Part shown: piece by piece, positions 15,530 to 22,993 of the stretch
Layout of the letters: each line of letters begins with the position of its first letter
Numbering within the stretch: position 1 is the stretch's first letter
NCBI RefSeq assembly: GCF_000423345.1
Contig: NZ_AUHU01000004.1
Location: 310,001 to 374,000 of the forward strand
Reading direction: 5' to 3'
Origin: Marinimicrobium agarilyticum DSM 16975
Lineage (GTDB): Bacteria; Pseudomonadota; Gammaproteobacteria; Pseudomonadales; Cellvibrionaceae
DNA length: 64,000 nt
Made by a program: the position numbers and the translations under genes
Notes under the pieces: generated by a model
What the model saw: only the letters and a program-made list of their open reading frames with translations
What the model was told of the DNA's origin: nothing
The model's database searches: none

Positions 15530-16579
15530 ATGAAAGACTTTTACTGCACCTGCGGGCAGAGAATCTATTTCGATAACACCGAGTGCCTGTCCTGTGGCCG
15601 GCAATTGCGTTTCGATCCGGAGCAACACGCCATGGTGGCGTTGACCACTGCCGACGACGGCTCGGCACTCGAGGGCGAGGCCTGGCTGGTTGACGAAGCC
15701 GGTCACCGTGTTCGGGATTGTCGCAACCGGACCCAGTATCGCGCCTGCAACTGGGTGTTGTCGGAGGACGACCCCCAGCCTTACTGTCGTTCCTGCCGTC
15801 TCAATAAAGTGGTGCCCCACCTGGAGCGCGCCGGCAATGTCCGGCATTGGTCCAAATTGGAGTCGGCCAAGCGCCACCTGCTGTACACGCTGATCCAATT
15901 GGGCCTGCCGGTGCAGGGGCCCCAGGAAACCGGCGGGTTGGGGCTGGAATTTGCGTTTCTGGAGGATAGCCGCTCGAACGCCAATGTGCGGGAGTCCTTT
16001 GTGGCCACCGGCCACGCCCGAGGACTGATTACACTGAACCTGGCGGAGGCGGACGACGCCTACCGCGAGAAGACGCGCCAGCAGCTGGGTGAGATCTACC
16101 GTACCATTCTCGGCCACTTTCGCCATGAGAGCGGCCACTATTACTATGAACTTCTGGTCCGTGGCACGGATTGGCAGTCGTCATTCGTCGAGGTGTTCGG
16201 CGACCCCGACATCAACTACCAGCAGGCGCTCAGACGTCACTACGCCAAAGGGCGCACCAACGACTGGCAGCAGCACTTCATCAGTTCCTATGCCAGCTCC
16301 CACCCGTCAGAGGACTGGGCGGAAACCTGGGCGCACTACCTGCACATGCGGGACACGCTGGAGACTGCCTCGGCCTTCGGCCTGCGGGTCAACGTGCCTA
16401 CCTCGACCAGGGATATTCCGTTACAGGCCCTGGTGGACCAGTGGGTGGAGTTGACAGTGGTACTCAACGCCCTGAACCGCAGTATGGGGCTGGCGGATGC
16501 CTATCCGTTTGTGCTGACTGACACCGTGGTCACTAAACTTCGGATGATTCATCAGGTGATTCAGGCCGCCAGTCAATAG
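15530..16579 (+). CDS. Zinc-binding metallopeptidase (COG4307-type), Anbu cluster
   Basis: A 349-residue protein with an N-terminal zinc-ribbon-like part (CTCG, CLSCG, later YCRSC) and a peptidase domain with HESGH (an HExxH site) in FRHESGHYYYELL at about 201-213. It is followed by SEDWAETWAHYLHMRDTLETA, where Glu could be a third metal ligand. These features fit the putative zinc-binding peptidases of COG4307. In many Anbu operons a transglutaminase-like protein occupies this place, so a different hydrolase may have replaced it. Its last 47 bp overlap the convergent Anbu gene. Confidence 0.85.
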   Translation: MKDFYCTCGQRIYFDNTECLSCGRQLRFDPEQHAMVALTTADDGSALEGEAWLVDEAGHRVRDCRNRTQYRACNWVLSEDDPQPYCRSCRLNKVVPHLERAGNVRHWSKLESAKRHLLYTLIQLGLPVQGPQETGGLGLEFAFLEDSRSNANVRESFVATGHARGLITLNLAEADDAYREKTRQQLGEIYRTILGHFRHESGHYYYELLVRGTDWQSSFVEVFGDPDINYQQALRRHYAKGRTNDWQQHFISSYASSHPSEDWAETWAHYLHMRDTLETASAFGLRVNVPTSTRDIPLQALVDQWVELTVVLNALNRSMGLADAYPFVLTDTVVTKLRMIHQVIQAASQ

Positions 16580-17282
16580 CGGGAAGCTGAACGAAGGCTT
16601 CCACCAAACGGGCGTCCCACGCCTTTTTCAGTTCCCTCAAATACTCGTCATCTTCGTCGAAGCGGCTGTGCTGCACGCTGAAGGCGTCCTTCTCGTACAG
16701 CACCAGCTCAATCGGCGGGCCGACCGTCAGGTTACTGCGCATGGTGGAGTCCATCGAGACCAGGGCGCACAGGGCGCTGGTGTGCAGGTCGGTCTTGGCG
16801 GTCAAAATACGGTCGAGAATGGGCTTGCCGTATTTGCTTTCGCCAATCTGAAGGTAGCGGGTGTCTTTGGAAGTGGTGATGTGGTTGCCGGCGGGGTAGA
16901 CCATCATGACCCGGGGTTTTTCCCCGAGTATCTGGCCGCCAATGATGAAGCTCGCCTCAAAGTTGGCGCCGCTGGTGTTGTCGGCGTGTTTCTCCTGCTG
17001 GGCCCGATTGATCTCGCCCAGGTATTCCGCCGCATCGCTCATGGACTCCACGGTGAGCAGGCTGGTTTCAGCTTCATCCTTGATGTCTCGTTTGAGACGT
17101 GAGACCACGGCCTGCGTGGTCCCGAGGTTACCGGCGGAGAGCACCACAAACTGGCGTTCGTTCTCCACTCCAAAGCGGTACATCTTGCTGTAAGTGCTCA
17201 CCCGGTCGACGCCAGCATTGGTGCGCGAATCCGAACAGAACACCAAGCCGTTGTTGACGTTGATGGCCAGGCAATAGGTCAT
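16533..17282 (-). CDS. Anbu, proteasome-type peptidase (HslV-like ancestral beta subunit)
   Basis: Anbu is an Ntn-hydrolase related to HslV and proteasome beta subunits that forms open helical rings; its substrate is unknown. ATG 17282 is chosen because it places Thr directly after Met (MTYCLAINVNNGLVFCSDSR), giving the N-terminal nucleophile after processing. Counting this Thr as 1, Asp17 (SDSR) and Lys32 (TYSKMYRF) match proteasome catalytic residues. The 249-residue length is normal. The gene faces the ATP-grasp/alpha-E/metallopeptidase genes and overlaps the last by 47 bp tail to tail, instead of being co-directional as is common. Confidence 0.92.
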   Translation of the reverse strand: MTYCLAINVNNGLVFCSDSRTNAGVDRVSTYSKMYRFGVENERQFVVLSAGNLGTTQAVVSRLKRDIKDEAETSLLTVESMSDAAEYLGEINRAQQEKHADNTSGANFEASFIIGGQILGEKPRVMMVYPAGNHITTSKDTRYLQIGESKYGKPILDRILTAKTDLHTSALCALVSMDSTMRSNLTVGPPIELVLYEKDAFSVQHSRFDEDDEYLRELKKAWDARLVEAFVQLPAIDWRPESPDESSEV

Positions 17283-17620
17283 ATTGTTGGACGCCCAGTA
17301 ACTCAAAGGGCGCCTAGGTTAAGAGCAGTCCATCGGAGCGTCAAGAGACGGGTGCGTCCGATGCCGGAACAGGCGGTGTCAATTGGGTCGACGGAGCCGC
17401 CTGTGGTGCGGGGTGTAGGGAAGGCCGGGGAGGATTGTTTGTCGGGGCTTTTTACATAGAGTGGCGCAAAAAACATCTTTTAGGGGAGGTTTTGTGAGCT
17501 GCGTCACGTAACCTTTTGTTTTTATAGGGTTTTATAAAGCTGGCGCTAAAATTGCTTTTCTTTGCCTAGCGGGTGGCGCTTAAAACCACCTACGTACAGT
17601 GGCTTCAATTGGATGGCGAA
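17283..17620. other. Divergent promoter region between Anbu and a PEP-CTERM-like gene
   Basis: This 338-bp gap holds the upstream region of Anbu on one side and a sigma-54 promoter (17541-17555) on the other. The middle is AT-richer than its surroundings, with a TATAGGGTTTTATA stretch near 17523. No gene is seen; an in-frame GTG at 17573 lies only about 18 bp past the sigma-54 element and is considered leader. Confidence 0.5.
17541..17555 (+). promoter_or_regulatory. Sigma-54 (RpoN) -24/-12 promoter element
   Basis: TGGCGC-TAAAA-TTGC fits the sigma-54 consensus TGGCAC-N5-TTGC at all but one fixed position, with the required spacing between GG and GC. It lies 66 bp upstream of ATG 17621. In exosortase systems many PEP-CTERM genes are driven by sigma-54 with the PrsK/PrsR two-component pair. 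Confidence 0.65.
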
Positions 17621-18220
17621 ATGATCAGGCAAGGTAAGAGTAACTTTCTGGACGTTTGTTTTTGGGGCTTGGCTCTAACTTTGGTTCTTCTGGTCCCCGT
17701 AGCGAGCGCTGGCACGATCGGTTTTGACGATATCGATGCGGAAGACGGCTCGGTCGCTCAGCAGCGTTATGAGGGGTTTCAGTGGGATGCACGCTGGGCT
17801 CTGGGGCACACCTCCATGCCCGGCTTCAGTGGCATTACCAACAGCGGTGTGCAGTTTTTGTACAATGCCGGCCTGACCTCCAATCTTGTTATCAGTCGTA
17901 CCAATCCGTTCGATCTTCTTGGGCTTTACCTGGCGGCGCCGGATTTACGTTCGCGTGCTTACTGGGTGAAATTGACCGCGTACGATAGTTCGAACCAGGT
18001 GATTGGTACCACAGGCTACAAGACGATTGGAACCTCGCCTCTTTGGGTGGGAACACCGTTCACTAATGTGTCGCGTCTGGTGATTGACCCCTACGGAGGC
18101 CTATTCTCGATAGATGGTCTTCAGTACCGAAATACTTTGGTGAACTTAAGCGAAGCCGGCGCCCTGGCCCTGTTTGCCATTGGATTGCTCGGCCTCTGGG
18201 CCGCACGCCGTCGCACCTGA
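17621..18220 (+). CDS. PEP-CTERM-like exported protein (degenerate sorting motif)
   Basis: A 199-residue protein with a hydrophobic signal (VCFWGLALTLVLLVPVASA) and a mature region starting GTIGFDDIDAEDGSV. The C-terminal anchor is NLSEAGALALFAIGLLGLWAARRRT: short acidic motif, helix, Arg cluster. The usual P-E-P is reduced to S-E-A. The mature part, with GFSGITNSGVQFLYN and FDLLGLYLAAPDLRS, resembles secreted proteins with a FxxxxGxYL jelly-roll-like core. ATG 17621 is preferred over GTG 17573 because it gives a standard signal peptide. The upstream sigma-54 element supports the exosortase-system connection. Confidence 0.7.
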   Translation: MIRQGKSNFLDVCFWGLALTLVLLVPVASAGTIGFDDIDAEDGSVAQQRYEGFQWDARWALGHTSMPGFSGITNSGVQFLYNAGLTSNLVISRTNPFDLLGLYLAAPDLRSRAYWVKLTAYDSSNQVIGTTGYKTIGTSPLWVGTPFTNVSRLVIDPYGGLFSIDGLQYRNTLVNLSEAGALALFAIGLLGLWAARRRT

Positions 18221-18267
18221 TACCCCCCCCCTGCGCTAGCCATGGGGTCAGATGATATACTGGCCCC

Positions 18268-19893
18268 ATGACCTCAGATTTCGCTCGTTTCAATACCGCC
18301 CCCCATTTCGACAATCGCTGGCTGCGTGCGCTGCCCGCCGACCCGGTGATGGACAATGTCCCGCGGCAGGTCGTCGGTGCCAGTTACAGTTGGGTCACCC
18401 CGCGTCGGGCCAGCAACCCCACGCTCGTGGCCTACGCCCATGAGGTGGCGGAGCGCCTTGGGTTGTCTCGCGAAGACTGTGAAAGTGAGGCGTTCGCCCA
18501 GGTTTTCTCGGGCAACCAGTTGCTTGAGGGCATGGAGCCCCACGCCAGTGCTTACGGCGGCCACCAGTTCGGCCATTGGGCCGGGCAGTTGGGAGACGGC
18601 CGGGCCATCAATCTCGGTGAGCTGCTCAACACCGAGGGTGAGCACTGGACCCTGCAGCTTAAGGGGGCCGGCCGGACCCCGTATTCTCGCGGCGCTGATG
18701 GCCTGGCCGTCTTGCGCTCCTCGGTTCGCGAGTTCCTCTGCAGTGAAGCCATGCATCACCTGGGCGTGCCGACCACCCGTGCCCTGAGCCTGGTGTTGAC
18801 CGGCGATTCGGTTGAGCGGGATATGTTTTATGACGGCAACCCCCAGCAGGAGCCCGGTGCCGTGGTCTGCCGGGTGGCACCTTCCTTTGTCCGCTTCGGA
18901 AATTTCCAGCTGCATGCCGCTCGGGAAGAACATGCGTTGTTAAAGCGGTTACTGGATTTCACCATTGAGGCTGACTTTCCCCATCTCGGTGAGCCGGGGC
19001 CGGAGACTTACGTCCGCTGGCTCGAAGAAGTCGCGACCCGCACGGCACAAATGGTCGCGCACTGGATGCGGGTCGGTTTCGTCCATGGGGTGATGAACAC
19101 CGACAACCTGTCGGTCTTGGGGCTGACCATTGATTACGGTCCTTATGGTTGGCTGGAAGGGTATGACCCCACCTGGACCCCCAATACCACGGATGCCCAA
19201 GGCCGTCGCTATCGCTTTGGCGCCCAGCCGCAGGTGGCCCTCTGGAATCTCGCCCAGCTCGCCAACGCGATCTATCCGCTGGTGGAACAGGTCGAGCCGC
19301 TTCAGGCCGTGATGGACTTGTACCGCAAGGAGTACCAGCGTTGCTGGGAGCGGGATATGGCCAACAAGCTGGGCCTTGCGCACTGGGAAGGTGATGCCGA
19401 TGGGCAGTTGGTCAATGACCTGCAGCGGGCCCTGGTGGAAGCGGAAACCGATATGACCATCTTCTTCCGTAACCTGGCGGACTTCGACCCTCTGACCGAC
19501 CAGGAGGAGGATCCCCGGGGTAATGAAACCCTGCTCTCGGTGATTACCAATGCGTATTACCAGGCGCCTTCCAGTGACGCTGAACAGTTGATGGCCGATT
19601 GGCTGCGCCGTTACCGGGATCGTCTGGTGCGGGATACGGTCGTCCACGGCGCTGAGCCGGGCGAACGACGGGCTCGCATGAACCGCACCAATCCGAAGTA
19701 CGTGTTGCGCAACTATATGGCGCAGCAGGCCATCGATATGGCCGAACAGGGGGATTTCTCCGAAATTCACCGACTCCAGGCGCTGCTGCGCCGTCCTTAT
19801 GACGAGCAACCGGAGAATCAACACTACTTTGCCCGGCGCCCTGAGTGGGCTCGGGACAAGGCCGGTTGCTCCATGCTTTCCTGCAGTTCTTAA
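18268..19893 (+). CDS. selO: Protein adenylyltransferase SelO (YdiU)
   Basis: SelO is a pseudokinase-fold enzyme that binds ATP upside-down and AMPylates Ser/Thr/Tyr of redox proteins. Diagnostic pieces are YGGHQFGHWAGQLGDGRA, QLKGAGRTPYSRGADGLAVLRSS (Lys132), REFLCSEAM, HGVMNTDNLSVLGLTIDYGP (Asn277, Asp279, Asp289) and NPKYVLRNYMAQQAI. At 541 residues it is longer than the roughly 480-residue E. coli type. The C-terminus GCSMLSCSS keeps two cysteines where eukaryotic SelO has selenocysteine. TATACT lies only 9 bp before the ATG, so a very short leader is possible. Confidence 0.95.
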   Translation: MTSDFARFNTAPHFDNRWLRALPADPVMDNVPRQVVGASYSWVTPRRASNPTLVAYAHEVAERLGLSREDCESEAFAQVFSGNQLLEGMEPHASAYGGHQFGHWAGQLGDGRAINLGELLNTEGEHWTLQLKGAGRTPYSRGADGLAVLRSSVREFLCSEAMHHLGVPTTRALSLVLTGDSVERDMFYDGNPQQEPGAVVCRVAPSFVRFGNFQLHAAREEHALLKRLLDFTIEADFPHLGEPGPETYVRWLEEVATRTAQMVAHWMRVGFVHGVMNTDNLSVLGLTIDYGPYGWLEGYDPTWTPNTTDAQGRRYRFGAQPQVALWNLAQLANAIYPLVEQVEPLQAVMDLYRKEYQRCWERDMANKLGLAHWEGDADGQLVNDLQRALVEAETDMTIFFRNLADFDPLTDQEEDPRGNETLLSVITNAYYQAPSSDAEQLMADWLRRYRDRLVRDTVVHGAEPGERRARMNRTNPKYVLRNYMAQQAIDMAEQGDFSEIHRLQALLRRPYDEQPENQHYFARRPEWARDKAGCSMLSCSS

Positions 19894-19931
19894 GCCCACT
19901 CAATATGCTTTCAGAAGGATAAAACCTCACC

Positions 19932-20738
19932 ATGATGATTTTCGGCAAACTGATCGGTGCCGTGCTCGGCTGGTATATCGGCGGCATTATTCCCGCGCTG
20001 ATTGGGCTCTTTATCGGTCATATGTTTGACAAGGGCTACGCCCAGATTCAGGCGGAGGGGTCACCCGAGCGCCGCCGGGAAATTGAGCAGACATTCTTTC
20101 AGACCGTGTTTCGGCTGCTCGGCCATTTGGCCAAAGCGGACGGCCGGGTGTCTGAGTCCGAAGTTCAGCAGACCGAAGCCTACATGGCGGAGATGGGGCT
20201 GACCGCCGAGCATCGCAAGGAAGCCATAGCGCTGTTCAAGGAGGGGGCGGAGGCCGATTTTGATGCAGACGCGCAAGTGGCCCGCTTTCGTGAGGTGTGC
20301 GGCCGGCGCTCGAACCTGGTGCGGATGCTGTTGATCTATCTGGTCAACATTGCTCTGGCCGACGGCGAGCTGGACAAGCAAGAAGCCGACGTCCTGCGCC
20401 GCATCGCTCAGGGTCTGGGCATTTCAGCCGCAATGTTTGAACAGCTGCTGCGCATGATTCAGGCGCAGAACAGCTTTGGCGGTGGGCAGTATCAAGGGGG
20501 CGCCGGCGGCCCATCGAGCGCGGACCAGCTCCAGAAGGCCTATGACGCCCTCGGTGTTTCTGCGGAGGCGAGCGATGCCGAGATCAAGAAGGCGTATCGC
20601 AAGTTGATGAGCCAGTATCACCCGGACAAACTGATGGGGCAGGGCGTGCCGGAGGATATGGTCAAAGAGGCGACGGAACGCTCCCAGGAAATCAGCAAGG
20701 CTTATGATCTGATCAAGACCGAACGGGCGCGCGCTTGA
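19932..20738 (+). CDS. djlA: DjlA-like membrane-anchored DnaJ co-chaperone
   Basis: The 268-residue protein has the DjlA layout: an N-terminal glycine-rich membrane helix (GAVLGWYIGGIIPALIGLFIGHMF), a TerB-like helical domain (about 50-175) and a C-terminal J domain (DALGVSAEASDAEIKKAYRKLMSQYHPDKL) with the HPD motif. DjlA stimulates DnaK ATPase at the inner membrane. The J domain ends close to the C-terminus, as in E. coli. It lies 38 bp after selO and may be co-transcribed. Its last 26 bp overlap the convergent DUF1461 gene. Confidence 0.9.
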   Translation: MMIFGKLIGAVLGWYIGGIIPALIGLFIGHMFDKGYAQIQAEGSPERRREIEQTFFQTVFRLLGHLAKADGRVSESEVQQTEAYMAEMGLTAEHRKEAIALFKEGAEADFDADAQVARFREVCGRRSNLVRMLLIYLVNIALADGELDKQEADVLRRIAQGLGISAAMFEQLLRMIQAQNSFGGGQYQGGAGGPSSADQLQKAYDALGVSAEASDAEIKKAYRKLMSQYHPDKLMGQGVPEDMVKEATERSQEISKAYDLIKTERARA

Positions 20739-21450
20739 GCAAACGCCAGAGCAGCGCGCCGGAGGCGCTCCAGAGCAGGAGCGTCAGCAGTAGCAGAAGC
20801 ACCCCGATAAATCCGAACAGGTCCGGGGCCTTCATCAGGGTGGTCATCAGCGAGTCCTGGTAGTAGAAAAACCATTCATGGTCGTCCGGGAAGGCGTGTT
20901 CGTGCAGCCAGTAGAACACCTTCTTTGGCCCGATCAGCGCTAAAAGGGCGGCTCCTGCCAAGAGACTGACTCCGGTTACCCCCAGAATACGACCCGCCCG
21001 GGGTGGCCTCTGGGCCCGCCAATAGGCGTAGGCCACCAAAATCAGAAAGAGCCCCCCGGCGCCCAGCCCGGCCGCGTAATACAATGTCACAAGGCGAGAA
21101 ACATCTTCCAGGTGAATCACCTCGGCCTCCCGCATCAGCGGCGTTTGCCGGCCGTTGGGCAGTGTGTAGCGGATCTCGTCGAGCCCCTCTCCCCGGTTCT
21201 GAATGCTTTCGGTAATTTCCCCGAACAGGCGCAGGTGTTCGCTTTTGTCGGTTTTCCCAAAGCCGGGTTTGTAACGGTTTTGGGGGCCGAAACGTTCAAT
21301 ATGAGTCTGGATGTCCATCAGCGGGTAGGCCCAGGCAAAGCCGAAATCAACTTTGGCCAGCAGATGCCAGGCCAGGAGGCTGGCCACCAGAAAGTGGCTG
21401 ATCAGAAGCAGGGGCCAGAGGGCGAAACGATGAAAGTACTGTGTGAGCAT
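20713..21450 (-). CDS. DUF1461-type membrane protein (distant Lit-like)
   Basis: A 245-residue protein with about four membrane helices and a polar periplasmic-type segment after the first. Two conserved blocks resemble DUF1461/TIGR01906 proteins: EAEVIHLEDVSRL with His113, and WLHEHAFPDDHEWFFYYQDSLMTTL with His183. In Gram-positive Lit (lipoprotein intramolecular transacylase), histidines in equivalent blocks are catalytic. Gram-negative members have no assigned function. Family assignment rests on motif memory. It is convergent with the djlA-like gene. Confidence 0.65.
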   Translation of the reverse strand: MLTQYFHRFALWPLLLISHFLVASLLAWHLLAKVDFGFAWAYPLMDIQTHIERFGPQNRYKPGFGKTDKSEHLRLFGEITESIQNRGEGLDEIRYTLPNGRQTPLMREAEVIHLEDVSRLVTLYYAAGLGAGGLFLILVAYAYWRAQRPPRAGRILGVTGVSLLAGAALLALIGPKKVFYWLHEHAFPDDHEWFFYYQDSLMTTLMKAPDLFGFIGVLLLLLTLLLWSASGALLWRLLKRAPVRS

Positions 21451-21509
21451 GAGCGAGTCCCGGTTCGTGGAACCCGCATCATGCCAAGAGTTGACGGCTC
21501 AGGGAAGCC

Positions 21510-22730
21510 TCAGGGCTGTTGAAGTCGTTCCGGCTTGTAGGAGAACTGGACCAGAACGATGGCGGCCAGCAGGACCCAGCCGATAGTGCCGAAAATCTCC
21601 TTGAGGCCCAGGTCCTGATCGATCAGCACGCCCAGAACAAAGGGGGAAATCGCGGTAGAGATGATCATCAATGAACTCATCAGCGAGCGGATCGAGCCCA
21701 GTTTTGCGGTGCCGTAGACTTCCGCCCAGAGCGCGCCCCCGGTGGGACTGCCCGAGCCGATGGTCATGGCCAGCAGGATCATAAACAACGGGGCAACCCA
21801 GTTGCCCTGCAGGTGGGCGAGCACAAATACGGCCGTCATCAGGGGCACCAGTACCCACCGCAGGACTGTCTGCGCACTGAATCGGTCGATCAGCACGCCG
21901 GTAACCATCTGCGTCAGCCAGTGAGTGATCCCGTAAATGATGAAGCAACTGGCCAGCCAGGCCGCCGTCCACTCTTTCTCCGAGAGAATAAAGCCCTGGT
22001 GAATGAAAATCCCGGTGACCATAAAAGGACCGCCAAGTACCGTGGGCAGCGCCAGCCAAAAGCGATAGTCCTTCAACATGTCGATTCGCCCGGCGCTTTT
22101 CTTGAGCTTGTCGGAATTGGCGGTTACCGGGCGGCTGCGGGTATCCACGGGGGCTTTCCCGAGTAGCCACAACATGAAAGGGATATAAATCACCACCGTG
22201 CTCAGGGCAATTACGCCCCAGCTGCCCCGCCATCCGATGGCGGTGATCAACGCAACGGCGGCGATCGGCAGAATCACTTCCCCCACCGGCACCCCGCTGG
22301 CGGAGATGCTCAAGGCCTTGCCCCGGTCCGAATCGAAATAGCGGGTCATGGTGGTTTGCGCCGTGTGCGGCATCAAGCCCTGACCACAGAAACGAATCAG
22401 GAACAACCCCAACAGCAGCATCAACGGGTGGTAGGCCAGTGCCATGACGATGCCGGCCAGGGTCAGCCCCAGCGCGGCCAGGGCGGCAAAAAACCGAAGC
22501 GGCACCCGGTCAATCCAACCACCGAAGGCCATGATGAGTAACCCACTGCTCAGGGTGGCAATGGAGTAAAGCGAGCCGTAGCGACCGGCGGATAAGCCCA
22601 GAGACTCCTGGATGGGCGCACCGTACCAACTGATAAAGAAGGATTGACCGAAGTTGCCCCAGAAAATACTGAGGAAGCCAAAAGCCAATAGTGGCCAGGA
22701 TTGGACGATGAAACGGGCGTAGTTACGCAA
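21510..22730 (-). CDS. MFS transporter
   Basis: A 406-residue permease with twelve predicted helices and a central charged loop (about 190-215, RSRPVTANSDKLKKSAGRIDML). MFS motif A-like GGWIDRVPLR is in the loop between helices 2 and 3, and the second half has a similar GVLIDRFSAQ. No substrate signature is clear. It is divergent from a very large TonB-dependent receptor across 263 bp, suggesting that outer- and inner-membrane uptake of one compound could be paired. TonB/MFS pairs are common in polysaccharide-degrading marine bacteria, but no catabolic enzyme lies beside this one. Confidence 0.85.
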   Translation of the reverse strand: MRNYARFIVQSWPLLAFGFLSIFWGNFGQSFFISWYGAPIQESLGLSAGRYGSLYSIATLSSGLLIMAFGGWIDRVPLRFFAALAALGLTLAGIVMALAYHPLMLLLGLFLIRFCGQGLMPHTAQTTMTRYFDSDRGKALSISASGVPVGEVILPIAAVALITAIGWRGSWGVIALSTVVIYIPFMLWLLGKAPVDTRSRPVTANSDKLKKSAGRIDMLKDYRFWLALPTVLGGPFMVTGIFIHQGFILSEKEWTAAWLASCFIIYGITHWLTQMVTGVLIDRFSAQTVLRWVLVPLMTAVFVLAHLQGNWVAPLFMILLAMTIGSGSPTGGALWAEVYGTAKLGSIRSLMSSLMIISTAISPFVLGVLIDQDLGLKEIFGTIGWVLLAAIVLVQFSYKPERLQQP

Positions 22731-22865
22731 TGGGAAGAGCCTGCGTTGGATGGGCGTTACAAAAAGCGGAGGTGTAATTATAAAGGAAAGCGTTCCTCCT
22801 ATAAACCGGCGGTCCGGGCTGCGCTTAAAACGGTTTGTGTGGCAAATGTTGTGACTTGCGTCAAA

Positions 22866-22910
22866 TTGTTATAGCAAATCTGAATTGTCGACTTGTAGTC
22901 TTTATAACAA
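22866..22910. promoter_or_regulatory. Inverted repeat TTGTTATA / TATAACAA upstream of the TonB receptor
   Basis: Two perfect 8-bp arms at 22866-22873 and 22903-22910 are separated by 29 bp, in the AT-rich promoter zone 84 bp before the receptor start. The left arm lies in AATTGTTATAGCAA, which also occurs at 35948-35961 in front of the msh locus. It could be a regulator site or promoter component. Confidence 0.3.
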
Positions 22911-22993
22911 TATATAAGAATGGCGCCTGTTTTTGTCTTTTTGACCATTACACTCGTTTTGCTCCCTGGAATAGTCGTTTAAGAGGATCTGTC

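Noticed and set aside
22820-22850. AAACGGTTT-type dyad near the MFS start as a LacI-family operator
   Set aside because: It is odd-centred and short, and no LacI-family gene is nearby.
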